A program made the position numbers and the translations under genes. Source: Hydra vulgaris (lineage: Eukaryota; Cnidaria; Hydrozoa; Anthoathecata; Hydridae). Taken from it: a stretch of DNA of 64,000 nucleotides. Of the stretch, positions 11,756-24,098 are shown in pieces; the stretch's first letter is position 1; every line of letters starts with the position of its first letter. The notes under the pieces are model-generated. The model was not told the DNA's origin, searched no databases, and saw only the letters and a program-made list of their open reading frames with translations. Location of the stretch: assembly GCF_038396675.1 (NCBI RefSeq), contig NC_088926.1, forward strand, positions 20,971,501 through 21,035,500, written 5' to 3'.

Positions 11756-12314
11756 CTCAAAATCATTAGTTCTTTATTTTAATTGCTAACTTTATTTTTA
11801 AATAGTTCAAAATTTAGCAAAAAAAAAATTCATTACTTTTTGCCTTTTATTAATCAATAATGTCTTTAAATCAAGAAGAAATTGTAAAATACTGCAAATA
11901 TTTATATCAAATCTTTTCTTATATAATTTTACAGTTTTCAGTAATGTCTGTCAATTTAATAGATATTGGCAAATACTGCAATGAAGATCAATATGCATAG
12001 CAAATTACAGAATAAAATATTTTTAGAAAATTTTGAAAACAAATGATCATTATAATCGTTTTTATTATAACTATTTATCATTATAATAAAAAAACTCAAA
12101 AAAACACCAAAAAAAGTGTTTTTCAAAAAGAGCTTTCAAAAATTTGTATGATCTGCTTCACAATATTTTACCATAAAGTTGTCTATAACAACTGCCTAAC
12201 TAAAGCATAAAATTTGACCCATTAATTATAATATAACTTATCTTTTTTTAAATATTTCGGAAAATTTGCCGAGTTCAAAATTTCCGGAAAATTTGTAACC
12301 CTACCTCTAACAAA
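11756..12314. other. AT-rich stretch without a recognised gene
   Basis: Low-complexity AT-rich DNA with no recognisable open frame or repeat boundary. Confidence 0.4.
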
Positions 12315-12720
12315 AAAATTATCAGAGTAAGAAATTAAAACAACTTTGCCTTATATGAAAAGTAACAAATCGCCTGGATCAGATGATCTCTCAGTTGAAA
12401 TTTCAAAACATTTTTTTTAGCAACACTAAATAACCACAGGCCAAATGACTTGCACACAAAAAGAAGTATTAACTACAACTTGAACAACAACTTAAGTTAT
12501 ACTAGGGACAAAATAAGTATTGCCAATACAGAAAGTTTAGATGCATGCGCATGCATTTAAACTGTTTAATCTACAAAATCCTTGTCTTTTAAATAAAAAA
12601 CATCTGTCAACTCGATTGTTGTGATTTTTGTGTTTTACCTGATCTATGGAGAGAATGCATATGCATTCTCTCCAAAGATAAGGAAAAACACAAAAAATCT
12701 GACTACTTCATTTGTGTTTG
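12315..12720 (+). pseudogene. Tx1-like LINE RT fragment, rearranged
   Basis: Translation gives KSNKSPGSDDLSVEI (RT motif NNKSPGSDGLTVEYY in sister copies) and NNNLSYTRDKISIANTESLDAC. The next part is inverted: 12621-12660 is the reverse complement of the motif that should follow (SIDQVKAFDRVDRS region), then 12661-12700 repeats it in forward orientation. No intact frame. Confidence 0.75.
12621..12700. repeat. 40-bp-arm palindrome in a Tx1-like RT fragment
   Basis: Arms 12621-12660 and 12661-12700 meet without a loop at ATGCAT/ATGCAT, with a few mismatches. Both arms derive from the RT sequence that encodes the SIDQ motif. Confidence 0.8.
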
Positions 12721-12774
12721 ACTCTATAGTTTGTTGACGAGTAGTTTAATTTGAATGTCTTAGGCTAGTGTTAC

Positions 12775-13981
12775 ATGTAAAGTAGAGGTGCTTTGTGAAT
12801 ACGTTGTTGAGTATTGAACCCTTTTGGATTATTTTAAAGTCAGCAATTTAAAATATATCTTAGAGAAAGCCAAAGAACTTAGCGAAAAAAATAGCAGCAA
12901 AGATTGGAAAGAGCAAAATTGAAAATATCACTTACTACAGAGATGGTAGATGAATGAAGGTTCTTAATTCAATCAATGACGCTAATAACCTTTCGATGGA
13001 GCAGATTGAAATAAATGAATGTGAGAAACCCATTATTTTCAAGCGAAAAGAAGAACAAGGTTTTTAAATAAAAATTAAGTGTGACCCTACTGTCAACGAT
13101 GCTGAACTTTCTGATAAACTTGCTCCTTACACTGATACAATCTACTCAATTAAGCATACAACATACGACTTCGATCGAACTATTGAGGATGGTCTGAGAC
13201 TGTTTCGAGTGAAGCTCAACACAATGGTAAAGTTTTTACCATATTATATCGAAATCAATGGTTTAAGATATATTCTAAACTTTGCTGAAAAAGAGTTTTA
13301 TTGTAATAACTGCCAAAGAAAACATAGACCAAGGGATGCATGTGTTCCACCAACTAACAAAGATCAAATGAAAAAAATAACTACAGTCGGAAAACCGATT
13401 GAAATCACGTTCGGTCAGAGCGTCATAATAATAAAGGCAAAGCACCCGTATTTAATTTAATTCCACCATCACAAAAACCAATACCAGTTATGACAACACC
13501 AAGAGGTGAGGCAAAAAACTCAATTTATTCCTTAAATAAAAATAATTCTATTATTAATTTAGAAAACCAACTTAACTTGAGCTTACCGGATGACGTGAAA
13601 AAAAAGAAGGAAAATATACACAAAATGAAAAAAAAAGAAAACACCTTCGACGTAGTAAGACGTTTGGAAAAAGAAAAGTTAAAAAGTTCGCATCCGATTG
13701 AATATCTTGTTATTATTGATGATCAGTTTATGGCATCTAAATCAAAAACGAGTCAGAGAAAGGTGAAGAAAAAAGTCGATTTAATTAAGAAAAATGATGT
13801 TGAGGAGGGAGAGATATCGAGCCATGATAATTTTGAAAATAAGTAAGAGGACGATGTTTCTATGGACCAAGCAAACGAGCGCAAAAGGACTCACCCGCAA
13901 ACACCGATTAAACATAGACATAAAGAAAATATACGCGATGGACGAAAAGGTATACCAAAACTACAATTGCAAAAATAGTTG
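12775..13981 (+). pseudogene. Element A ORF1 (zinc-knuckle RNA-binding protein)
   Basis: Homologous to the better preserved ORF1 at 60087-61311. Several stops occur before about 13208, then HYIE-like sequence and LNFAEKEFYCNNCQRKHRPR lead into the knuckle C-X2-C-X3-H-X5-C at about 13300-13345. A lysine- and acid-rich tail follows, with DLIKKNDVEEGEISS at about 13774-13818 and a one-base frameshift near 13844. In Tx1/L1 elements ORF1 packages the element RNA. Position and order before ORF2 fit that role. Confidence 0.75.
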
Positions 13982-14085
13982 ATGAAACCATGATGGTATG
14001 CATCAATTTTTATTATTACTTTCTATTTTTTATTTTACACGATTTTTTACACTTTCTTCTAAAACATTTTTACTAAAAGTTAAAA

Positions 14086-17000
14086 ATGGAAAGTTTAAGT
14101 TTTTTAACGTCATATGTTAATGGCCTGAGCAATGCGGAAAAGCGGAGGACACTTATCAACTCATTTACAAATAAACCATATAATTTTTTCTTATACAGCA
14201 AACCCAAATAAATAATAATCTTTTAAATATTCTTAAAAGTGAGTGGGAAGGAGATATTTATTTCTCATTAGGAACAAATGAAACAAGCGGAACTGCTATA
14301 TTATGTAAAAACGATTTAAAAACGTAATTTTTTCTGGTCATGACCAAATGGAAATTATAATTATGTGGCTTTAAACATTAATAATGCTAACTGTTTTATA
14401 ATTAACATTAACGCGCCATCTGGCGGAAACGCGCAGTTTATAATGAAATTTAATTTTCGTGAGTTGAATAATGTTTTCTGTAATAAAAATTTAAACGACT
14501 TTCAAAATTATAATGGGAGGGGATTTTAGCGAAACTATGTCTGAAATTGAAAGATGCCCAGCGCTTTATCAAAATTATTCCAGATCTATTAACACGTTAA
14601 AAGCCTTGTTAAATCTTTTGCAAATAGAAGATACCTGGAGAATTTTTAACCATAATAAAGCGGAAAATACGTCTGCTGCATCAAACGGAGTGTCCCATTC
14701 TCGACTCGACCGCTTTTACATAAGTAAAATAGTTAGACAAAAAGTCAAAACATTTTTGGAACCAACAGTTCTAACAGATCATTACAATGCCCAAATTGTA
14801 ATATTAAAAATAAGTGGTTTTAAATTTGGAAAGGGATGTTGGATTTTGAACAATAAACTCCTATTAAATGATGGGTTTTATGAAATAGTAAAAAAAACGT
14901 GGCGAGAATGGGAAAACCAAAAATGTAACTTTATTAACATAAAAAGAAAAAGTTAAAAAAGTCGCTGCGGACTTTGGAAAAAAAAAAAAAAAAAAAATAA
15001 AAAAGTAAAACGAGTTTAAAATTTTAATATCTAAAAGAAACGCTTCTAAAAAAATGCATTCAAATGAAAACATAAAAATAATATACAGAGAGACAAAAAT
15101 AAAATTAGAACATTTACAAAAAGAAAAAGCTGAAGGGGCGGTCATAAGGCTGAGAACCCAGTGGAGACTGGAAGGGGAAAAATGCACTGAATATTTCTTT
15201 GGTTTAGAGAAACAAAAACTTTCTAAACAGTTTGTTTTGGAAATTCATCAAAAAAGAGGCGAAACAATTACTAAGCCAGAAGAGATTCTTTTAGAATTTA
15301 AAGATTTTTATGAAAAACTCTATAAATTGAAAATAAATGATAGCGATTTTCAAGAATTTTTATTACGCAATGCTAAAGTTAAAAAAGTGACAGCGCGCAA
15401 AAATTCCTTTTTGAAAAAAAAAATTTCATAGTCAGAACTTAAAACTACTTTGTCTCAAATGAAAAATAATAAGTCGCCTGGGTCAGAAGGTCTAACAGTA
15501 GAATATTATAGAAATTTTTTTGACTTGATAAATAAAGATTTTACAGCAGCACTAAATAACGCATTAGGCGCAGGCGAAATGACTCCTTCACAAAGAGAGG
15601 CGTTAATTACAAGCATTTTTAAAAAAAGGAGACAAAAACGACATTAGAAATTGGAGACCAATTTCACTGACTAATGTTGACTATAAAATACTATCTAAAA
15701 CAATTGCAAACAGATTAGTGAAATATATTACCGAATATAATAAATAGCAATCAAACAGCGTGCATTAAAAATAGAACTATGAACAACAACTTAAGTTATA
15801 CAAGGGACATAATAAGGATTGCCAATTCAGAAAAACTAGATGCGTGCATTCTCTCCATAGATCAGGTGAAAGCTTTCGACCGAGTTGACAGATCTTTTTA
15901 TTTAAAAGTCTTGAACATTTTGGTTTTGATAAGGTTTTTGTAAATCAGATAAAAACAATTTATAATAAAATAAACGCTAAAGTAAAAATAAACGGAGAAC
16001 TTTCGCAAGTTATAGATATTATGAGAGGAGTAAGGCAAGGTTGCCCCTTATCCATGATTTTATACATCATTCAAGCAGATATATTTTCAACATATGTAAG
16101 ACAAAACAAAAACATAAAAGGAATAACTATAGGCAAAATAGAAACAAAAGTTCACCAATATGCCGACGATACTAATTTTTATTTAAGCGGTGATTCTACT
16201 ATTGTAAATATAGGTATAGCCCTAAACCCTAATTTTAGAGCAACAAACACGAAAATTAATTTAGCAAAATGTCAGGGAATTTGGTTGGAAAGAAATAGAT
16301 TTGCAGAAAAGAAACGTTTTCTAGACTTTACCTGGGACCAAAAAATCATTCAAAAGCCTTGGGGTACTTTTTTGCAACACGGGAAAGTTCACCTACGAAA
16401 TGAATTAAAGGGAAAAAATTTTTAAAATGGAGAGCACTTTAAACAAATGGGAAAATTATAAATTATCCTTAAAAGGCAAAAAACTAATAGTTAATACAAT
16501 TGTAATTACCCAAATTATTCACTTGGCTTTTGTTGTTCCTGTTCCCCGTAAAATATTTTATCTAGAATAGAATCTAAAATAAACAACTTTATCTAAGGTG
16601 ATAAAGTTCTAAGGCTTAGTAAAGAAAATACATAACAAAAAATAAAAAACGGCGGTCTTGGAGTGGTTAACCTCACGAGCGAACTCAAAGCAATACAAAT
16701 GCATTGGGTTTCGAAAACTCATAACAAAAATTTAGAAGGTTCGTGGAAAGAAGCCACGTTACACATACTCAATTCTGATAGAAAATTAAAATTACATAAG
16801 TACAATTTTGAAACAACTCCAACACAAATTAGAGTATTTCCGCCATTTTATAGACAGTTATAGCTGCATTTTTGTAAAATTAAACAAGATAACAGGGTGC
16901 CCGTAGTTGAGATAGAAAAGATACTAAGTCAGCCACTGTTTTTTAATGAGAAGGTTAAAAATAGTAAAAACAAAAGTTCGAGCAAAGAAAAGGTGCTTAT

Positions 17001-17909
17001 TAAAAATGACATTGTTCTGGTTTCGGATTTATCAAAAACATTTCAGCCAGGATTTTTAAGTTCTTTATCTATAGGTTTGACTAAGATCCAAATGAACAAT
17101 ATTATAAGAGCACTCCCAAAAAATTAGATGAACAAAATATAAAACGAAGGACAAAAATATGATTTTAAAAAAGCGCCTTTTTATATTTTGAAGATAAAAG
17201 AAAAGTATGAGTACAAAAGACTCACAATCTCAATACTTTATAAAATACAAAACAAAACGAAAAAAATTGTAGCTTATAAGTATAATCTCTGGGCATCTAA
17301 AGATTGCCAAAGTATGCAAATAGTCAGTGAAAACGAATGGATATTGTTTTTGTAAATATTAACAAAAGAAACACAAATAACAAAGCAAGCGAAATATTTT
17401 TTAAAATTGCTTAATTTTTTTACCAACCAATAAAAATAATCTTATCAGAAAATTAGGAAATGACAAATTATGCCCACAGTGCAAGTCTGAAGACGAAACC
17501 ATATACCATATAACGTATAAATGCGAAAAGGTGCAGTCTTTAATTTTTGTTTTTATTAGATGTTTTGGATCAAATATATCCAACGGAATTTCCTCATTAT
17601 AACACTTTGAAATTCATTTTATTTAAATATGGGGCAAACGCAGCCAATAAAGAGTTTAGCTTTATTTTATTGGAAACTCTTCTGGTAGAAATATATTTTA
17701 ATCGAATGAAAAGTTTTTTTGAGAAAAAATGTTTTAGTGTAAAAAATTTTTTTAAAAAGTTTGAATGGAAAGTCAAACGGTTGCTTATAAACGAAAGATT
17801 ATTAATAATTAACCAAAACGAGCAAAACAAATATAAACACGAAATAAAAAATATTCTTAAGAAAGGAGTTTTAAATCTAGTCGCTGATATGCATAACTAT
17901 TATGAATAA
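14086..17909 (+). pseudogene. Element A ORF2 (endonuclease, reverse transcriptase)
   Basis: The start ATG at 14086 begins MESLSFLTSYVNGL, the N-terminus shared with elements E and F. The endonuclease shows GGDFSETMSEIE (about 14515) and SRLDRFYISK (about 14698). The RT shows NNKSPGSEGLTVEYY (about 15465), SIDQVKAFDRVDRS (about 15850), RGVRQGCPLSM (about 16025) and QYADDTNFYL (about 16157) with both catalytic Asp retained. A C-terminal C-X2-C-X8-H-X4-C knuckle lies near 17470-17525. Motif order and RT wording place it in the Tx1 branch of L1. Stops and frameshifts are scattered throughout, so it is dead. Confidence 0.85.
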
Positions 17910-18134
17910 TTTTTTTTCTTTTTTAATACTTATATTTGTGTTTTGATTTGTTTTTGTCTTAGTGATTTCTATAACTATTATCTTTTTATTTATTATTAAG
18001 TCAGGAAGATGTCCTTGTAAAATAGTTCTTATTTTTTTTAAAAAATAAAACAAAACCTTTTTTAAATTTTTAATGAGCCATGAAATTTAAAACAAATTAA
18101 CAACAAAATAAATTTATAAACTAATCACTAACGC

Positions 18135-18155
18135 GGAACTATCTAAAATAGTTCC
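18135..18155 (+). other. Hairpin at the A/B junction
   Basis: GGAACTAT and ATAGTTCC, perfectly complementary, around a 5-nt loop. The same hairpin lies at 59809-59827 (one base pair shorter) and 63059-63079, each time just after the conserved 3' UTR sequence of an A/E/F-type LINE. Confidence 0.9.
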
Positions 18156-18337
18156 GAGAAAAATTTGATTTTTGTTTTTCTTTTCTTTCTTATTTTCTTT
18201 TTATATATGAGGGAGTATTTTTGTTTTAGTCCATAAAGGACATCTTTGTTAACCTTTTTTTATTTGTTTTTTTTTTGTTTTATTTTTTAACGTTAGCTTG
18301 TAAAAATATGAGAGCGTCAGTAAGGCAATTAGCCAGA

Positions 18338-18345
18338 TGACGTAA
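18338..18345 (+). promoter_or_regulatory. CRE/ATF-like site TGACGTAA in the LINE junction segment
   Basis: TGACGTAA, preceded about 20 bp upstream by the inverted half-site CGTCA, sits in a segment kept almost unchanged at 60014-60021 and 63257-63264. Preservation in three diverged copies suggests function, for example as a promoter for the downstream LINE. That role is inference. Confidence 0.4.
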
Positions 18346-18417
18346 TAAAATGCAATACAGTTCTATTTGTGTTAATAAGGTATTCGTTCTTTTATTTTAT
18401 TTGGCGATTGTTTTGTA

Positions 18418-19383
18418 ATGGCTAGTTATGCTGGAGTTGTTTCAAACAAAGTTCATTGTATGTAGCGTGTTATTGGCATAAATGTATTAGTGAATCCTAA
18501 CGAAATTTTTAACAAGAAATATTAAAAAAATCGAGCCCAGGAAATTTACCAAAAAATATCTCTAATTGTTGGCGAAAATAAAGTCAGCAGTTTGACATAC
18601 AATACCAGAGGAAACTGGGTGATAGAAATGAATAAAAAAGAAGCTGCAATTCTCGTGAATGAAACAAGTAGACAATTGCCTGGTACTAACCAGAACATAA
18701 ATTCCAAGATACGGAGTGACATTGGTCTTTTAATAATCCATAAATGTGACCCTCTAAATCAGGACGATGAAATTTTAGCAAAAATGGAGCCTTTTATAAG
18801 CGAGTTATACTCAGTAACTCACACAACGTACCACTTTAACAGAAATATGAAAGACGGTCGTATGCTGATTCGAATAAAGCCTTTAGTAAGACTAGAAGAA
18901 ATTCCACATACGCTCGAAATTGATGGAATAAATTTCGCTCTACATTTTGCAGGGAAATCTTTTCTCTGCAAGACATGCTGCAACTTACACCCTCCCCAAC
19001 AACGATGCACCTCACATAAAGAACCCTCAAAAATTAATAAAAACTCAGCAGAAAAACTCAAAGAAAAAAAACAGCCTCTCGAAAAAAGTAGCGATAAACC
19101 GGCAGAAAAAGAGAAAGCGATTGAAAATATCACGCTTGCTAAAAAGCAAACTGACAGCAAAATCCTGCCAGTGCTTCTACAGAGCCAAGCTTTCAAGTCG
19201 TTAAAAGCCGTTACCAAAAAAGACAAGAAAAACTAAAACTAAAAAGAAACAGCAAAAGTCAAAGCGACGTTGAAAAAGGCGAGTTGATCGAAAAGTGACA
19301 AAAATATTTGTAGCGGAAATGCTCCATCGCCGACTCCTCAAAAGGAAGGATCGAAAAGAGTTGCACGACAAAAGGCGGTATGA
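18418..19383 (+). pseudogene. Element B ORF1 (zinc-knuckle protein)
   Basis: ATG at 18418 reads MASYAGVVSNKVH, aligned with MSYAIVASKVEVL of element F. A stop follows after about 14 codons, and the main frame is open from 18592 to 19236. It contains NTRGNWVIEMNKKEAA, VTHTTYHFNRNMKDGR and HFAGKSFLCKTCCNLHPPQQ, with a knuckle spaced C-X2-C-X3-H-X5-C exactly as in the A/E/F subfamily. A lysine-rich tail continues with a frame change past 19236. The protein should bind the LINE RNA. Confidence 0.75.
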
Positions 19384-19557
19384 ATAAATATTTAGTTTAT
19401 AAAGTTTATATCTACAAGTATTTTTTACTTTTTACATTTTTTTTTCTTATATTTTTATATTCTATGAAAATGTATTCTAAAACCATCTGTCATTATGCCT
19501 TCTGCACATTCTTTCACTCTCATTCGTCATATCATTAAAAACCGCACTCAAACACAA

Positions 19558-22500
19558 ATGGAGGCAATAAAAATCTTTTCTGTTAATATATGCGGCCTTG
19601 GTAACGCAAATAAGCAAAAAATTAATATTAAAAAACAAAAAAAAATGAAATACGATTTTTATCTCCTGCAAGAAACCCATTTAAATACGCAAGACGCAGT
19701 AAAATTTATTCGACAATGGAATAATCCAGGGTTTTTCTCGAGTGGTACGTCACACACAGGTGGTACTTTATTCTTAACTAACCAAACTAATTATAACTTA
19801 AAAATAATTGAACATACCGATGACGAAAACGGTCGTTTTAATTATATCGTTGTGGAAAAAGATATCCACACTTTTCTTTTAATTAATATATACGCAAAAT
19901 CCGGATCAAGCCAAGCTGACCAGTTCGAAAAGAAAAAATTATTAAAAAAAATTATGAAAAAAAACAATTCTAGATACCATTTTATAATCCTTGGGGGCGA
20001 TTTTAACATGGTTCTGAAAGAAATAGATCGGCACCCACAAATAAATCGAAAAAAATGCCTCTCATTCGAGGCCTTTAAAACATTATTAAAAGTGCTTAAC
20101 GTAGAAGACACGTGGAGGAAATTTAATCCTTGCGCTAAAGAATATACTTATAAATCTACTAATAACACCACATTCACCCGTTTAGATCACTTATATATTA
20201 GCAAACACATGTGACAATTAATAAACATAGAACACGAGCCGATGACTTTTTCCGACCACCACAATTCAATATGCGTCACCATCACTATTAAAAACTTAGA
20301 TATTGGAAAAGAACTATGGATCTTAAACAACAAAAATTATAAATTTAGCCTACCAAAAAATTAATCAGTCTGAAAATAAAACATCTGACTGGGATTCTTT
20401 AAAAGAAATTAAAATTCTATCAAAAAAATTTAGCAAAACGAAGGCAAAAATGAGCCGTCATGAAGAATATAAACTTAAAAAACAGTTGAAAAACTCTCTC
20501 AAAAAAGCGCCTTTTAATCCCAATATGAAACATCTTAGCGAAGGCCTTAAAATAAAGCTACAACCCTTTGAGTTAAACAAACCAAACGGCGCAAAAATAA
20601 GCGCTAAAATAAAATGGAAGATGCATGGCGAAAAATGCAGCAATTTCTTTTTTCAACTTGAAAAAGCTTAACTATCTAAACAAGTAATCATTAACATCAA
20701 AGATAAGAACGGAAACGAAAGAAATAACACAGCTGATATCACTAAAACTTTTAAATTAATTTACAAAAACCTATATAAAAACTGCAAAAACGATGTCACG
20801 CTGCAAAAACTTTTACTCGAAATTTCTTTTACAGACATAAAATAAATTTCCGAACAACAAAAGCATTAACCAGATAAACCGATTGATTTAGCCGAAATCA
20901 AAAATGCAATAAAAACAGTGAAAAACAACAAATCACCCGGCAAAGATGGGCTAAACGCTGAATTTTATAAATCTAACATTAATATTTTAGGAGAAAGTTT
21001 AGTTAAAGTCTTAAACGATATCATTCAGAGAAACGAAATGTCAGAAACCCAAAAACAAGCCATAATAACTTGCCTCTATAAAAAAGGAGATAAAACCGAT
21101 ATCTCAAACTGGCGACCCTTTTTACTTCTCAGCACCGATTACAAAGTACTTACCAAAATAATCTCAAACCATCTAGCAAATATACTACCAAAGTAGATCA
21201 AACCGTATGCATCCCCCACAGATCCATTTACGAAAACCTTGCATCACTAGAGACGTTATTTACATCGCCAACAAAAACAACTTAGATGCTTCCATCGCAT
21301 CCATTGATCAAATAAAAGCTTTCGATCGCGTCGACAGAATCTTCTCGTATGACTGCCTATTTAATTTTGGTTTTAGCGTGCAATTTATAAACCTTATCAA
21401 AACACTGTACTATGACATAAGTTCGCATCTAAAAATAAACGGTTTCCTATCAGAAATAATAGACATACACAGGGGAGTACGACAAAGATGTCCTCTTTCA
21501 ATGACAATCTACGCTCTGCAAGCTGAGGTTTATGCAGGATACATCCGCAAAAATACCGAAATAGGGGAATAACTCTAAACAACAAAGAGACAAAGCTCCA
21601 ACAATACGCCAACGACACAAACTTTTACCTCTCTTCAGACAACTCTATAAAAGCTCTAGACAACGCTCTAAATGTATACAAACTAGCCACAGGAGCAAAA
21701 CTAAATACTACCAAATGCCAAGGCCTTTGGCTCGGAATGAACAGATCTTCGATTAAAGAAAATTTCCTCCATTTTTCCTGGCACAGCAACACTCTACAGA
21801 GTCTAGGTAGAACCTTCTCAAACACAAGTAACTACATAAACCGTCAATGGGATGAGAGTATTAACATCATTAGCAAAAAAATTGATAGCTGGAAGCGTTT
21901 CAAGTTATCCATAAAAGGTAAAACTATCATAATAAATCAAACCCTTTTAAGCAGCTTATGGCATTTAGCCTTCACAATACTCATTACTTCTGACAAAAAA
22001 ATCAAAATAATTGAACGTAAAAAAGAAAGTTTTCTATGGAATAACAGCACCATAAAAACCCCTACGCAAGCATCAAAACTTCCGATAGACCAGGGAGGTT
22101 TAAATATAGTCGACGTCAAGAAAAAACTCGAATCTTTACAGCTGAGCTGGATCTCAAAGTTATATAACAAAAACAAAAACGGCGCCTGGAAAGACTCCGC
22201 TTCCTACATATTTAATCAATATTGAAACACTAATCAAGGAAACCTTATCCTTCTCACAACACACTCATATGATTCTTTATAAACTCTATCTCCGTATTAC
22301 CAACAAACAATGAAAAGTTGGAATAAATTCTACTTAAAACACAATAACCATAAGGATCTCACCATCGAAGAAGTGCTAATGCAACCAATATTTTTTAAGC
22401 CATACATACGCAACAAAAAGCAAACTATGAAACCAACTCAAGAATCCATAAATAATAACATAATCATGCTAGGGGACATATCAAAAGTATTTATCCAGGG

Positions 22501-23356
22501 CTTTCTGGAAAGCCAAGTTATTGGTATAAAACAACGCCTCTTAACAACCATAATAAAGTCATTACAACCCCAATGGAAAAACATGATAAACAACTAAAGT
22601 CTCGACTACAACAAAACGTCGTTGTGCATAAGCACCAAAAACAACCGTCGAATACGATTCCTTGACTTAACTCCTAAAGCAATTTACAACACTTCCCTAA
22701 ATAACAACAATAAAAAGTACACCCAATAAATTTTACAGATGGATGGACATTTTAAACAGTATGAATAATACCTCAACAAATGAATGGGCCCATTTTTTTA
22801 TATCCATACACAAAAATGAAACAAACAACAAAGCCGATGAAATAAAGTATAAACTAACACATTTTGCACTACCCACCAATACACTGTTTAAAAAAAGAGG
22901 CCATTTAACAGACGATCTCCGCCCACAATGTGTGAAAGAATCACAAAACATACAACACATGATGCCAAAGTGTGAAAAAGTTCAACCCTTAGTAAAATAC
23001 ACTTTAGCCCTCATTCACAAAATATACCCATACCTAATACCTTTTAATAAGACTTTAAATCACTCTTCTTCTTTTCTTCAACTTTTGTAACAAAATTTTA
23101 TATTGGAAAACTAATAACTAACGAAATATTATAAATAATATATTGCAATAGAATGAGGTCGTTCCACGACAAAAAAATTTACCCCAGAAGGACGCTCATG
23201 CTGGAATTCCAAGGCAAAATTAAGAGAATTTTGTCTGACAAATTCCAAACTTTTATTATTAATAATGAAAAGATTTCTTTTCTACAAGAATGCAAAAATA
23301 ACTGGAGTGGAGAAAATAATTGTAATCTAGAAATTAACAAAGTTCTTGTAAATTAA
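19558..23356 (+). pseudogene. Element B ORF2 (endonuclease, reverse transcriptase)
   Basis: The start at 19558 reads MEAIKIFSVNICGLGNANKQ. Endonuclease motifs are YLLQETH (about 19660), ILGGDFNMVL (about 19990) and TRLDHLYISK (about 20177), followed by FSDHHN. RT motifs are NNKSPGKDGLNAEFY (about 20925), SIDQIKAFDRVDR (about 21300) and RGVRQRCPLSM (about 21475). The catalytic box at about 21600 reads QYANDTNFYL, so the first catalytic Asp is Asn. The C-terminal knuckle has lost its first Cys. The last frame ends at 23356. It is inactive by mutation of the active site and by several stops. Confidence 0.85.
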
Positions 23357-23650
23357 AATGCCCAGATATATTTTTTAGTGAAAATCTCTTTTTTTAAATT
23401 TTCTTGTTTGCTTTTTCGTTTTATTTTCTTCGAATTTTAATTTTATTGTTTTTTCGTTTTCGTTTTCGATTTTTTATATAGTGGGTTTTTTATTTTCTTA
23501 AGCGTGAGCCCCCTGGGAGTCAATCTTTATATATTTTAATAGTGGAACAGTAGACCACCTTTTATTTTTATTTCTTAACTACTGTAACATTTATTAATAC
23601 CTCTGCAGAGCAAATTCCCGAGGAGAATAAACTACAATACAATAAGTTAG
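23357..23650 (+). other. 3' UTR of element B
   Basis: A T-rich tract is followed by unique sequence ending ACAATACAATAAGTTAG, directly joined to the 5S spacer. No poly(A) tail is present at the junction. Confidence 0.6.
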
Positions 23651-23952
23651 GCTTCAAAAAAGTTTGTTTTTCGTTTTCGATTTGCTTGGGTCTACTATAA
23701 AAAGAAAAAAATTGCCCAATTCATGTTTGCGTTTATAAGAGCTCTTTTCTTAATGCATTTCTTTTTGTTTTTCAAAAAGAAAAGTACTTTAGAAAACTAA
23801 TTTTGAGCAGAACATTTAATTTAAAAGACAGTATGAAGTTTGACAATATAATAAAAATCACTAATAAATAGAATTACTTCTTTTCATGATAGAGAGTTTC
23901 TTAAACGTGACAGAGCTTTATTATTAGTATGATGATAAATAGAAATGATGAA

Positions 23953-23959
23953 AGTAAAA
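23953..23959 (-). terminator. Pol III termination tract of 5S copy 1
   Basis: CTTTTAC immediately after the 3' end of the 5S RNA on the minus strand; a run of four T is a typical Pol III terminator. The same tract follows the copy at 63613-63730. Confidence 0.7.
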
Positions 23960-24077
23960 GCCTACGACACCAGGAGTTCCCAGGCGGTCCCCCATCCAAG
24001 TACTACCTTACTCCGACGGTGCTTAACTTTCGTGATCGGACGAGAACGGGTGTATTCACCGTGGTATGGTCGTAGGC
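23960..24077 (-). rRNA. 5S ribosomal RNA
   Basis: 118 nt on the minus strand, beginning GCCTACGACCATACCAC and ending GTGTCGTAGGC, so the ends form the terminal helix. Internal promoter elements are recognisable: AGTTAAGCAC (box A) and GTACTTGGATGGG with GACCGCCTGGGAA (box C). A CTTTT tract follows directly, as needed for Pol III termination. A TATATAA lies about 28 bp upstream. The copy looks competent. Confidence 0.95.
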
Positions 24078-24098
24078 TTCAGCTAACCGACTTATATA

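Larger units (their letters stand above)
12775..18383 (+). mobile_element. Tx1-like LINE, element A
   Basis: A two-ORF non-LTR element of the A/E/F subfamily: ORF1 with a zinc knuckle, ORF2 with AP-endonuclease, RT and a C-terminal CCHC motif, then a 3' region with a 21-nt hairpin (18135-18155) and a conserved segment ending near 18383. It begins inside ORF1, so the 5' end is lost. Element B follows with no 5S unit between. Confidence 0.85.
18384..23650 (+). mobile_element. Tx1-like LINE, element B (divergent subfamily)
   Basis: Starts directly at the 3' end of element A, carries both ORFs, and ends at 23650 where the 5S repeat unit begins. ORF1 and ORF2 are homologous to those of A/E/F but far more diverged, so B is a separate lineage. 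Its 3' UTR (23357-23650) shares no clear sequence with that of A. Confidence 0.8.

Noticed and set aside
18819-19226. Antisense open frame of 135 residues
   Set aside because: Shadow of element B ORF1, whose zinc knuckle and family alignment are on the plus strand.
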